Numbered from the stretch's first letter, positions 42,447 to 51,721 are shown. The stretch: 64,000 nucleotides of DNA from Elusimicrobiota bacterium (GCA_016715645.1 JADJZR010000004.1:232531-296530); one strand, 5' to 3'. Translations and numbers: made by a program. Notes: generated from the letters alone by a model not told the origin.

Positions 42447-45400
42447 ATGACCACTCATTTTAACGAAGACACTCTTTCCGAAAAGCCCGCCATCGCTCAG
42501 TTAAGGGCGATGGGGTACCTCTTTATCCACGGGGAGAAGCTGGACCCCCAAGAAATGGAGGATTCAGAGCGCACTTCCCGGCGGGAAGTCGTGCTTACGG
42601 GGCGCCTTCGCAAAAAGCTAGAGGAGTTGAACCCCCGCGCCACCGAGGAAACCTTGGACAAGGCCGTGCGGTTCATGACCAGCTTCCAGTCAACGGGCCT
42701 CCTGGAAGAAAACCAGGCCATCCATGAGGCGCTGGTCCAATACAAGTCTTTCGAACAGGATTCGGAAAAAGGCCGGCGTTCTCAAACCGTTAAATTCATT
42801 GATTTCGACAACCCCGAGGCAAACGAGTTCTTGGTTATTAATCAACTTTGGGTTAAAGGTCCCAAGCACCTCGACCGGCCGGACATCGTCATCTTTGTAA
42901 ACGGCATTCCCTTGGCTGTCATTGAATGCAAGAGCCCCGTTGCCAAGGACGTGGGCGTTGTGGACGCCGCGCAACAATTGATCCGCTATCAGACCGAAAT
43001 TCCAGCGTTGTTCCGGACAAATCAGCTCCTTCTAGGAATCAACGTTTTCGGCGCCCAATACGCCGCCGTGGGGGCCCCTCTGGATCATTTCCACGAATGG
43101 CACGCGCCCACGAAAGAAAAAATGCCTTCGCTGGATCATCACTCCGCCATTCTGGAAATGCGGGAGTTGGGGAAGATCGACACGAAGGATTTGCCCGCTA
43201 TCCCCGCGGCCCAGGACGTTTTGATCGCGGCTTTATTGAATAAGAAGAATTTCCTCGACATCGTTCGGAACTTTACCGTATTCGATACGGACGAGTTCGG
43301 GAGAAAGATTAAAAAGGTTTGCCGGTATCAACAGTTTACCGCCGCCCAGAAAATTGTTAAGCGCGTTTTGGACGAGAAGGAAAAGAAAGGGATCGTTTGG
43401 CATTGGCAGGGGTCCGGTAAATCGCTCACGATGCTTTTCACCGCCCTCAAGCTTAAACGGGAGGAGGAACGGCTCAAAAATCCATTCATCGTCATTGTTA
43501 CGGATCGGAAAGACCTGGACGGCCAAATTGAAGGCAATTTTCTCCGTTGTGGGTTCCCCAACCCTGAACGGGCGAAAACTTCCCGGGACCTCTATGAAAT
43601 GCTCTCCGGACCCACGGGCCGAACCATCATGACCACGGTTCAAAAATTCAAGACGACGTTGGACGAGCCCCTGTCCACGGCCACCAACATCATTGTCCTG
43701 ACCGATGAAGCCCACCGAACCCAATACGGCAATTTGGCCTTTAATTTGCGGAAAGCCCTCCCCAACGCGGCCTTTTTTGCCTTCACTGGCACACCCTTGG
43801 ATAAGCGCAACAGAAGCACCTACAAGCTCTTTTGCCCGCCTGGTGAGACCTATCTGGACCGCTACAGCATCCAAGAATCCGAAAGAGACAAGACCACCCG
43901 CCCCATCAAATACGTCAGTCGTATGGCCCAATTGCACGTGGTGGGCGGGATTTTGGACGCTATGCTGGCCCATCTTTTCCCAGCAATGACTAAGGCGGAG
44001 CTTTTGGCGTTGAAAAAGAAACACGCCACCATAGAAACCTTAGCGGGTTCCCCCCGGCGGATAGAGCGTGTTGCCTTGGATATTTTGGAGCATTACAACC
44101 AGTCCATCCGTCCCAACGGAACCAAGGCCATAATCGTGGCCGCGGACCGGGCCTCAGCGGTGGAGTATAAGAACGCGCTTGATCGCCTGCTGAACCCAGA
44201 GGTCTCGAAGGTGGTCATGACGCTTAATCCCGATAAAGATCCTAAGGAATGGAAAGAAAAATACGACCTGACCGATGAACAGGAAAATGAAATTAAAGAG
44301 AAGTTTAAAGACCCCAAAAACGGGCTTGCCTTTTTGATTGTCTGCGACAAACTCTTGACCGGGTTCGACGCCCCCATCCTGCAAGTCATGTACCTGGATC
44401 AACGCCTTCGAGAGCACACTCTTTTGCAGGCCGTGGCCCGCACCAACCGGCCCCTGGAAGGAAAGCATTACGGTCTAGTGGTGGATTACGTTGGAATCGG
44501 CAAAGAATTGGCCGAGGCCGTCGCCATGTTCAGCCGTGAAGACTTACAAGGGCTCTTTTCAGTGGATGATGTTGACCGTGAACTGGAAAATTTAAAGAAA
44601 GCCCACCGGGAGTCCATGGGATTTTTTCGTGGTGTATTGAAGCGAGGGCTCAATCCCAAGGAGCAGGTCCAAGAATGCGTGGCCGCGCTTCAGAATGAGA
44701 CGGAACGGGGAAGGTTTAACGATGCTTTCTTAACCTTCGCGCGGGCCCTGGATTTCTTAATGCCGGACCTCCGTGTTGAACCCTACCTTAAAGATTTTAA
44801 ATTCCTCGGCCTCCTTCGTGAGGGACTCAAAAACCTCTACCGCGACCAGGTTTTGACAACTGCGGATGTTAGCCCCAAAGTCCGGGCCCTGATACACGCT
44901 CACATTGCGGCCGAGGGGGTGGAAGAATTGCTCAGCCCAATCACCATTTCATCACCCGATTTCAAAAAGAAGATGGAAGAGAAAGGGAGCAAAAAGGCCC
45001 AAGCCGTGAATGTGGAATACGCCATTCGAGACACCATCACTCAGCGCATCGCCGAAGACCCGGCTTTTTACGGTTCTCTGCAATCCCGCCTGAATGAGAT
45101 TATTGATGCCCAACGTCAAGAGCGCCGGGACGATGCCGCCTCCTTGAAATCCCTATTGGATTTGGCCGAGGAGGCCTCCCATAGAGAATCCGCCGCGAGA
45201 GCATTGGGCCTGGATGGTAAAAGGGATTTCGCCATTTTCGGGGTACTGAAGGGGTTGGCCGAAAAGCCCCTCGTCTCAAACGACCAAGAACGCGCCGCTT
45301 TGGCGAAGGAATTGAATGGCATTATCGATCGTCTCTCTGTGGCGGAATGGACAGAGCGGTTGGACATTCAGAAGGAGATGCGCCGGGAGATTAAGCGCTT

Positions 45401-45485
45401 GTTGAGGGGTAAAGGGTTCAGCGAGGAGGATATCGCTCGATTAACCCATGAAATTATGGAGATATCCCTCCAATGGCCCCAGTAG
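42447..45485 (+). CDS. hsdR: Type I restriction endonuclease subunit HsdR
   Basis: The motor and nuclease subunit, 1012 residues. The nuclease motif is near residues 140-160 (FVNGIPLAVIECKSPVAKDV, the ECK of PD-(D/E)XK). Walker A is VWHWQGSGKSLTMLFTALKL, the DEAD-like box is VLTDEAHRTQYGNLA, and motif III is FAFTGTPLDKRNRS. Motifs V and VI lie in VCDKLLTGFDAPILQVMYLD and LLQAVARTNRPLEGK. The frame is intact. The last 13 nt overlap the next gene. The start is preceded by two palindromes likely to control it separately from hsdM and hsdS. Confidence 0.95.
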   Translation: MTTHFNEDTLSEKPAIAQLRAMGYLFIHGEKLDPQEMEDSERTSRREVVLTGRLRKKLEELNPRATEETLDKAVRFMTSFQSTGLLEENQAIHEALVQYKSFEQDSEKGRRSQTVKFIDFDNPEANEFLVINQLWVKGPKHLDRPDIVIFVNGIPLAVIECKSPVAKDVGVVDAAQQLIRYQTEIPALFRTNQLLLGINVFGAQYAAVGAPLDHFHEWHAPTKEKMPSLDHHSAILEMRELGKIDTKDLPAIPAAQDVLIAALLNKKNFLDIVRNFTVFDTDEFGRKIKKVCRYQQFTAAQKIVKRVLDEKEKKGIVWHWQGSGKSLTMLFTALKLKREEERLKNPFIVIVTDRKDLDGQIEGNFLRCGFPNPERAKTSRDLYEMLSGPTGRTIMTTVQKFKTTLDEPLSTATNIIVLTDEAHRTQYGNLAFNLRKALPNAAFFAFTGTPLDKRNRSTYKLFCPPGETYLDRYSIQESERDKTTRPIKYVSRMAQLHVVGGILDAMLAHLFPAMTKAELLALKKKHATIETLAGSPRRIERVALDILEHYNQSIRPNGTKAIIVAADRASAVEYKNALDRLLNPEVSKVVMTLNPDKDPKEWKEKYDLTDEQENEIKEKFKDPKNGLAFLIVCDKLLTGFDAPILQVMYLDQRLREHTLLQAVARTNRPLEGKHYGLVVDYVGIGKELAEAVAMFSREDLQGLFSVDDVDRELENLKKAHRESMGFFRGVLKRGLNPKEQVQECVAALQNETERGRFNDAFLTFARALDFLMPDLRVEPYLKDFKFLGLLREGLKNLYRDQVLTTADVSPKVRALIHAHIAAEGVEELLSPITISSPDFKKKMEEKGSKKAQAVNVEYAIRDTITQRIAEDPAFYGSLQSRLNEIIDAQRQERRDDAASLKSLLDLAEEASHRESAARALGLDGKRDFAIFGVLKGLAEKPLVSNDQERAALAKELNGIIDRLSVAEWTERLDIQKEMRREIKRLLRGKGFSEEDIARLTHEIMEISLQWPQ

Positions 45486-46195
45486 AAACCTTTCGGTTCC
45501 CGCATCGAGGGGACGCGATCCGGTGCCGGATTCAACGCGGGAAGCGCTCGAAAACAATGGCTCTCAGGGTTTCGACAGAGGGCCTTGTAACTGTTCTTGT
45601 GCCGGCTGATTTGGCCGATTCAAAAGCACGCCAATTCGCAAAATCCAGAGCCGAGTGGATTTCTTCCCAAAGGAGATACTTTGCGACGTTGGCCAGGGCT
45701 TTTCCCAGGAAAGAATTCGTTTCGGGAGAAAGCCTCAAAGTCAACGGCAAACCCTACAGATTAAAGTTCATCCCATCCACTAAAACAATTCCCTTCTGTC
45801 GTCTGCGGGGGCGTCGCCTGGTGGTAAGTGCTCCCGGGCCACATCGCGCTAGAGAAACCATCATTAATTTCTTCTTCGATCAAACGCTTTCCAAAGTCCA
45901 ACCCATATTGAAAAGGCTCGGTCCGTCGCTCGGGTTCCCAACGCCCAAAATAAAAATTGTCGACCAAGAGAACCGTTGGGCCAGTTGCTCAAAGAACAAG
46001 ATATTGCGGTTCAATTGGAAACTGGGAATGGTCCCTCCGTTCGTTCTTAATTACGTGGTTGCCCATGAAGTTTGCCATTTGAAACACCCAAATCATTCAA
46101 TTGGTTTTTGGAGGACTCTTCGAGCTCTAAATCCGCGGGCTGAGGTGGCTCGCCAGTGGTTGCGCCAGAACAGCGGACTACTAAGGATTATCTAA
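45473..46195 (+). CDS. YgjP-type metal-dependent hydrolase (DUF45)
   Basis: A 240-residue protein with the zinc motif VVAHEVCHLKHPNHSIGFW (HExxH followed by NHSxxFW). Upstream is DQENRWASCSKNKILRFNWK, the RWGSC-like signature of the YgjP/SprT-like family. Such genes are repeatedly found after hsdR; the protein may act on the R-M complex, as a protease or otherwise, but this is not established. Its start lies inside the 3' end of hsdR (13-nt overlap), indicating co-translation. Confidence 0.88.
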   Translation: MAPVETFRFPHRGDAIRCRIQRGKRSKTMALRVSTEGLVTVLVPADLADSKARQFAKSRAEWISSQRRYFATLARAFPRKEFVSGESLKVNGKPYRLKFIPSTKTIPFCRLRGRRLVVSAPGPHRARETIINFFFDQTLSKVQPILKRLGPSLGFPTPKIKIVDQENRWASCSKNKILRFNWKLGMVPPFVLNYVVAHEVCHLKHPNHSIGFWRTLRALNPRAEVARQWLRQNSGLLRII

Positions 46196-46780
46196 ACAAC
46201 CCATCTCCCATAAGGTCGGCGGGAAAAAGCGTTCAAATCCCTCGTTGATTTTTAAATGGCGGGGTTTTTAAATTTTGAAAAACTCCGTATTCCCATTTCC
46301 TTTCCGAATCTCTCCCACTCCTACTGGAGACATTATCATTTGACAGGCGACTATCACATCCGGCCGACACGATTGACCCTGTAGCATGGGCTTCCAGCCC
46401 ATGTGCTTTTGCGTGTGACTTTGGGGTCCCCTCCCCCTTGGCAAGGGGGAGGTTGGGAGGGGGTGGGTGTGCATTTTCCTTCTCCCGTCCGTGGGAGGCT
46501 CATCGCAGAGCGATGAGCACCTGAGGCGGCAGAGCCGCTGATGCGAAGGTGTCCCGAAGGGACGGATGCGGGGCGGTTTTTCGTTGAAACAAGCCCTTGT
46601 AATGCCCTCTCCCGCTGGTGACTGCGCTAGCAAGAAATGACGTGTGGGAACGGCCGGGAGAGGGCCGGGGAGAGGGTGGGCGCGTTTCACCTCACCCCCA
46701 CTGGGGGAGGCCGGTCGCAGAGCTCCCGGCACCTGGGGCGGCAGAGCCGCTGATGCGAGGAGGGAACGGGGGGCGTTTTT
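46196..46780. repeat. Composite of short palindromic repeats, no gene
   Basis: Several recurrent palindromes follow one another: GCATGGGCTTCCAGCCCATG (about 46384-46403), CCCCTCCCCCTTGG with GGGGGAGG (about 46430-46455), GCTCATCGC-AGA-GCGATGAGC (about 46497-46517), GCGGC-AGA-GCCGC (two copies, near 46526 and 46740) and GCCGG/CCGGC (about 46710-46730). The blocks at 46494-46580 and 46703-46760 share the core GCACCTG(A/G)GGCGGCAGAG with the insert inside mod. Confidence 0.6.
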
Positions 46781-48062
46781 TTAGCTTCAATTTGTGCCCG
46801 CTATGCGGGCGCCACAGCGCGCCGCTGTTCTCTCCACGTTCCCGTCCAATGAATGGGACAGTAAGCAGGACAAGGACTGGACCTTGGGCTCTGGCGGGGC
46901 CACGGTGTCCGCACGCGCACCAACGGCCACCAAGAAAACCAACGCCCTTCTTCGGCGCTCATCGAAATCAGACCCCACCACAAAAAGAAGGACCCCAGCC
47001 ATTTCGGGCAAGTGAAGGAAGACGGGGACTTTGGTTGAATCACTGGATGGGGAAAAATGGAGACCGCTCCTCTTTCGGTGGATATAAAGACGACTGTTCG
47101 CCACGCCGCCCCACGGCGGGATCCCGTACACCCGTTAAACGCGAACGATTGATTCGTTTGCCACCGGAGCGACAAGCAGACGGCTCCCACGCGTAGAAGC
47201 CTCGCGCCGGACGAACGCCCGTCGCGGCGCATTAAACGCGCCGCAACTCCTGCCTCCGATTCCGACGTTTCCCGCTCCGGTCCACGGGAAAAGCCGCGCG
47301 GCCTTTTTGGCCGCGCCCCGCTGGGCTCCGGTTGAATCGTTCCCGCCGGAGTCATTCCGCCCATCGCTTCGGTTGGGGAAGGAAAACCCGCTGACGGTTA
47401 TTTCGTCGGTCGCGGGAGATATGTTTCCGGCTCCGGTTTGCAGGAAATCATTGCTCCGGACGAACGCCCGTCGCGGCGCATCAAACGCGCCGCAACTCCT
47501 GCCTCCGATTCTGACGTTTCCCGCTCCGGTCCACGGGAAAAGCCGCGCGGCCTTTTTGGCCGCGCCCCGCTGTGCTCCGGTGGAATCGTTCGCGTCGGAC
47601 CGCTTCCGCCCATTGCTCCGGTAGGGGAAGGGAAACCCGCTGACGGTTATTTCGTCGGTTGCGGGAGATATGTTTCCGGCTCCGGTTTGCGGGAAATCAT
47701 CGCTCCGAACGTCCGTCGCGGCGCATTAAACGCGCCGCAACTTCTGCCTCCGATTCCGATGTTTCCCGCTCCGGTCCACGGGAAAAACCGCGCGGCCTTT
47801 TTGGCCGCGCCCCGCTGGGCTCCGGTGGAATCGTTCGCGTCGGACCGCTTCCGCCCATTGCTCCGGTAGGGGAAGGGAAACCCGCTGACGGTTATTTCGT
47901 CGGTTGCGGGAGATATGTTTCCGGCTCCGGTTTGCGGGAAATCATCGCTCCGAACGCCCGTCGCGGCGCATCAAACGCGCCGCAACTCCTGCCTGCGGTT
48001 CCGACGTTTCCCGCTCCGATCCAACGGAGAAGCCGCGCGGCCAGAGGCCGCGCCCCGCTTCC
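46781..48062. repeat. Long GC-rich repeats: unique head plus four ~245-bp tandem units
   Basis: The head (46781-47210) has AATTTGTGCCCGCTATGCG and related sequence, repeated in inverse near 62.35-62.40 kb and again near 63.02 kb. Then GTCGCGGCGCAT starts units at about 47221, 47470, 47715 and 47960 (spacing 249, 245, 245). Each unit carries GCCGCGCGGCC-TTTTT-GGCCGCGC hairpins. Reading frames through it are open only because GC is high: the unit length is not a multiple of three and frames change from unit to unit. Confidence 0.7.
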
Positions 48063-48137
48063 GCCCCGGCCCCGCTCTGCGAACACCAAATAGCGCTCCA
48101 GCGCTTCCTTCAACACCCATCGGCTCATGATCTCAAT

Positions 48138-48617
48138 TTACTCTTTCGACACCCCTCCCGCGATATCGTCTCGTTTTGCGGCGGGGTGTTTTTCGTTCAG
48201 GGCATTTAGAGGGCCCCCTTCTGACGGAGGATCGCGTCTCGTTTTGCGGCGTTTTTGATCGAGACATTCGGCCATCGCCTCATACATCGACGGTGATTCG
48301 GCCCATCGCGTCTCGTTTTGCGGCGAAAATCATCCCGCCCGGCGCCGCCGTTGCCGCCGCCGGTTGTCACGCCGCACATACGACGGGTGACCCGTCCTGT
48401 AGTGCCTCCAGTAGTCCGGATACGTCTTCGCCCACGCTCGCGTTTTTCCCCGCCGCGCCTCGTCGTCCTTCGGGAATCGTATCCGCCAGCTCTGGCAGGC
48501 TCGGGCGTGCCGCATTCTCCGGCATTCCGCGCCACCGCAAGCCTTTTGAGCCGCCGTGCGCGGGTCCGGACGAAACCAGCGGCCGCAATAGAAACAGCGT
48601 TTCTGTGGTGACCTCAT
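48138..48617 (-). pseudogene. Zinc-ribbon protein with AAKRD repeats (frameshifted)
   Basis: The start reads MRSPQKRCFYCGRWFRPDPR, then ACGGAECRRMRHARACQSWR, a CxxC...CxxxxC zinc-ribbon. After NRRRQRRRR the gene continues in other frames as three repeats: FAAKRDAM, IKNAAKRDAIL and HPAAKRDDIAGG, ending with TAA at 48138. The repeats correspond to three near-identical GTCTCGTTTTGCGGCG blocks on the + strand (48168, 48236, 48310). I know similar small proteins from mobile regions, with unclear function. At least two indels break this copy. Confidence 0.5.
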
Positions 48618-48795
48618 GGCAGTACCCTCCTGCCATCAGTCTATCGCTTGGGGGTAAAACAAGTTTGGGGGGCGGGAAAAAAAAGACCACCGACTCTTAT
48701 AGAAAAGTCGGCGGCCTAAAAAATAAATCAACGATGGAAGACCAACAAAGACACTTCAAGGGAACGACCCAACACTGCACGAAACGAACAACTCG

Positions 48796-48957
48796 TCACA
48801 TAACTGAACTCTGCACATAACCGCAACGCCAATAGGTCTCCATTAAGGCTTGATTCGCCGCCGCCTGCGCTCCCGCACGGCCGGCGTCTATGATCTTCCG
48901 CAGGTCGAGGACCAGCTTGTTGAAATCTTGACCCTTTAAGATCAAATCTTTGATCAT
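48796..48957 (-). pseudogene. Truncated DUF1016 (YhcG-type) N-terminal fragment
   Basis: A 53-residue frame: MIKDLILKGQDFNKLVLDLR, then KIIDAGRAGAQAAANQALME and TYWRCG. It matches the N-terminal helical domain of DUF1016 proteins, where YWxIG is followed by a long domain and a PD-(D/E)XK nuclease, all missing here. Its ATG overlaps the stop of the 504-residue gene by four bases (ATGA). Either a decayed gene or a deliberately short partner. The 48618-48795 gap has no other gene. Confidence 0.6.
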
Positions 48958-50468
48958 CGGTTTGACTTACTCCCGTCCTTAATAATCAATACTTCCCCCA
49001 GGGCGTCACCTTGTTTTATTTCAATCCAAGATTTACGGCCACTCGGTGGGATTTTTCCGATATTCAGCGCGATAACGAATATCCTATCGTTCAGCCAGAC
49101 TCTTGGAGCAGTAACTAAACAATCGCTACAGTTAAATAAAACGAGGATCCCTCTCGGTTGTTGGTGGCTCTCCTGATCCATATAGCTGAGTAGCTGAGCG
49201 AAATTACTCCGGATCATTCTTTCGGAGGGGGGCGACGTATAAATTTTTGTCTCTATCACATAATCTTCCCCTATTCTTTCTTTGGCATAAAGATCAATCT
49301 GGGACCGGCCAAAAGACTTTCCGAAGCTTAAGATCCCTTTTTCCAACAAAAACTTGCACACCTCTTTCTGTAAAGTGATTTCATTCTTTTTTCCGCTCAA
49401 AATCATTTTCCCGCTTGAAGGGGCGATAGCTTCCTGTCCAAGCTTGTATCGCCAAATGTTTTCCTCAACGTTGGAGTCCCCCCGGCCAAGCGAAACAGTC
49501 TCAACGTAATTCTTCGTTTTTTTCATAGCCGACACTAGGTTTTTAATTGTTGGCCTATCCGGTGTATTTCTTTCTGCTGATTCAAAGTATTCCCCGCTAA
49601 AAACTAGGCTGTCTGGGCTTCGTCCAATGCCCCTAGCTATCCTGGAGGGTTCTAAACCTGTAAATTTCTTGGTGATCGCGATAAGTGTTGAAATTGATCG
49701 AACGACCAATACATCCAAATTTGAAACATTCACTAATATCTTGCGAAATGCCAAAGCACGCGCTATGCCTATGATGCCAGTCCTGTAACTCAATCCTGCT
49801 TCTGTCATGTTTCTTATGATGAAGGGCTTTCGTCTGACAATAAAGTCAGCGCATCGCCGCCGAATGTCCTCAATGGTCTTGGTTTCCCAGAAGGAAGGAG
49901 GAGTAATGTCGTCGTAATTTATTAGGGGTGCAGTCCACGCATCCCCTTCAAACAAACCTTTGATGCGTCCCCAAAGAAGGAGTATCTCATCATCTTTAAG
50001 AAGCGATAGTTTTTCAAAAACAAGGTTCTCGAGTTCTCCAAGAGGTTTCTCCATACCTTCACAGGTAATGACGAGCCGGTTAAAATCAGAATCCAAGATC
50101 ATCTCTAGGCGTAAGGTTATCTCCAAACTCCCAAGGCGTCGCGCATTTTCCTCTATGTCTTGAATCTTAGTTTCAACATCCGAGATTATTTCCTTTGGAT
50201 CAATCTGTTTGGTCGTAGATTTAAAAATATATGGTTTTGATCCTGAATCCGCAATAATTTTTATGTTCTTCTTTACGCTAGCCATATCAAAGCGGGATAA
50301 CTCAGAAACCCGATTCTCGATCTCAGAAATACGGCCTTGCTGAAAAAGTTCGTCTACAAATTCAGGAATCAATAACTCAAGTTCTTCTCGATGGGTTTTA
50401 GAGGAATCATCTGTGGAGGATTCCTCTTCAATTAATGTAACGATATCGATATATTTCTGAAGCCTCAT
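48954..50468 (-). CDS. Candidate PD-(D/E)XK nuclease, unknown system
   Basis: A 504-residue protein, clearly AT-richer than its neighbours, so probably foreign. The N-terminal ~350 residues have no family I recognise; they are helical with repeated charged segments. The C-terminal ~130 residues look like a PD-(D/E)XK domain: LQKEVCKFLLEKGILSFGKS, then SQIDLYAKERIGEDYVIETK (D, then E-x-K), then a helix with RSNFAQLLSYMDQ. A good GGAG site precedes the ATG. A G10 tract sits 45 nt upstream. It is coupled to the DUF1016 fragment. A defence effector is my inference. Confidence 0.6.
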   Translation of the reverse strand: MRLQKYIDIVTLIEEESSTDDSSKTHREELELLIPEFVDELFQQGRISEIENRVSELSRFDMASVKKNIKIIADSGSKPYIFKSTTKQIDPKEIISDVETKIQDIEENARRLGSLEITLRLEMILDSDFNRLVITCEGMEKPLGELENLVFEKLSLLKDDEILLLWGRIKGLFEGDAWTAPLINYDDITPPSFWETKTIEDIRRRCADFIVRRKPFIIRNMTEAGLSYRTGIIGIARALAFRKILVNVSNLDVLVVRSISTLIAITKKFTGLEPSRIARGIGRSPDSLVFSGEYFESAERNTPDRPTIKNLVSAMKKTKNYVETVSLGRGDSNVEENIWRYKLGQEAIAPSSGKMILSGKKNEITLQKEVCKFLLEKGILSFGKSFGRSQIDLYAKERIGEDYVIETKIYTSPPSERMIRSNFAQLLSYMDQESHQQPRGILVLFNCSDCLVTAPRVWLNDRIFVIALNIGKIPPSGRKSWIEIKQGDALGEVLIIKDGSKSNR

Positions 50469-50513
50469 ATTTCAAACTCCATTAATTTTAAGTTGAAAAT
50501 CATCCGGACGATT

Positions 50514-50523
50514 CCCCCCCCCC
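50514..50523 (-). promoter_or_regulatory. G10 tract upstream of the nuclease gene
   Basis: Ten consecutive C on the + strand (G on the coding strand) lie about 45 nt before the start of the PD-(D/E)XK gene, just upstream of the TTAAAATTAATGGAG promoter/RBS region. Tracts of this length slip readily and can vary promoter spacing. Phase variation is inferred, and a consensus error in tract length is also possible. Confidence 0.45.
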
Positions 50524-50588
50524 GTGGATTTTTGCAAGAAAGGAGTATTCGATTCAAATAGAATCCGAGGATAAGGGAGCATTTCACT

Positions 50589-50873
50589 TTAACACCGTTT
50601 CAGGACCAATTCCAAACCCTCCCGCGCCTTCGCGGCCACAGTTTCATCCACCTGCAAGGATTCCAGGTATCCCCGGAACAAATCCGCGGACACCTGGTCC
50701 GCCGCGCCCTCAATGGCGGCCGCGAGCGTCAACATCTTTTTCCAGTCGTCGCCTTTCCCCACCATTCGGCGCAAGGCTTGAACTTGGCCATCCAATCGGG
50801 AAAGACGATGGTCCAATATCGTTTGTCTGGTTTTGATTTTGTCGCCAGGAATTTGTTTTCGGGATTTAATCAT
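50589..50873 (-). CDS. CsoR/FrmR-family (DUF156) repressor lacking the usual ligands
   Basis: A 94-residue all-helical protein: DHRLSRLDGQVQALRRMVGK is the typical DUF156 first helix. Copper-sensing CsoR uses Cys-His-Cys; here the loop Cys is Asp/Trp (KGDDWKKML) and the HL..C segment is YLESL. The only Cys is the last residue. So DNA binding is plausible but copper sensing by the known site is not. It is divergent from the ECF sigma gene. AGGAG-AAAG-CTCCT next to the start could be an operator or sequester the ribosome-binding site. Confidence 0.75.
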   Translation of the reverse strand: MIKSRKQIPGDKIKTRQTILDHRLSRLDGQVQALRRMVGKGDDWKKMLTLAAAIEGAADQVSADLFRGYLESLQVDETVAAKAREGLELVLKRC

Positions 50874-51049
50874 TCAGGAGAAAGCTCCTCATTGCCCACC
50901 AGTTCGCTGGATTTCCTTACGGTAAAAATCCTACAAAATCAGGCTTGACCATGCTCTCAGTGCGAAGTAGATCTTCTAAACGCTAGGCGGTTTATAGACT
51001 CTTGAGGGAATGCTACTCTTAGCCTTTATAGAGAGCGTACCCATTGACA

Positions 51050-51685
51050 ATGGAAGACGATTCGCCAGGAAATGTCGATCGAGATAGCGATGAATCCTTG
51101 ATGAGACGGTTTCAATCAGGGGATACGGATGCCTTTGTCCTATTGTTCAACCGGTATTCCACCCATCTCATTAATTTCGCTAACCGATTCCTATTTTCAC
51201 AAGAAGAGTCCGAAGACGCGGCCCAAGAGGTCCTTTTACGCATCCACAACGCACGGGACCGGTACGATGCTTCCCGCCCATTTCGTCCCTGGCTATTTTC
51301 CATCGCCTCGCGCCTGATTTCCAACCGGCTCCGTCAAAAAAAACGCCACCCCCTTATTTCCCTATTCCATTCCACCGAAGACGACGACTCTCCGCCAGTG
51401 GATCCCCCCGAACGACGGGGGCATGGGCCAGAACAAAACATGGAAAACCAGCATTTAGCCACACTCATCCAATCCTCCCTTGCCCTCCTGCCGGAGAATC
51501 AACGCAATGCCGTGATCCTCGCCCGATTTGAAGAAATGACAAATGAAGAAATCGCTCAAATCATGGGAACTTCTGTCTCTTCTGTAAAATCCCTTCTCTT
51601 TCGTGCCAGGCAAACACTCAAAAACGCGCTCAAACCATTTATCCAAAATCAGCCCACCCCTCCCAAGAGCACCGCAACTTTTTAA
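51050..51685 (+). CDS. ECF-family RNA polymerase sigma factor
   Basis: A 211-residue sigma-70 group 4 factor. Region 2 covers LMRRFQSGDTDAFVLLFNRY to EDAAQEVLLRIHNARDRYDA and PFRPWLFSIASRLISNRLRQ. Region 4 covers LALLPENQRNAVILARFEEM, then TNEEIAQIMGTSVSSVKSLL. The ATG at 51050 is preferred; a TTG six bases earlier is in frame. An anti-sigma factor and a CnrX-like sensor follow, an arrangement like CnrYXH-type metal response systems. It may direct the copper genes downstream. Confidence 0.92.
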   Translation: MEDDSPGNVDRDSDESLMRRFQSGDTDAFVLLFNRYSTHLINFANRFLFSQEESEDAAQEVLLRIHNARDRYDASRPFRPWLFSIASRLISNRLRQKKRHPLISLFHSTEDDDSPPVDPPERRGHGPEQNMENQHLATLIQSSLALLPENQRNAVILARFEEMTNEEIAQIMGTSVSSVKSLLFRARQTLKNALKPFIQNQPTPPKSTATF

Positions 51686-51721
51686 GGTCTTGGGTGTATA
51701 GAGGGGTGAAGGAGTTCCCCC

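Noticed and set aside
47307..48209. Repetitive open frames with REKPRGLFGRAPL repeats
   Set aside because: Unit length is not a multiple of three and frames change between units; open only because of high GC.
48164..48326. CRISPR-like spaced repeats GTCTCGTTTTGCGGCG
   Set aside because: Three copies only, unequal ~55-nt gaps, no cas genes, and they encode the AAKRD repeats of the zinc-ribbon gene.
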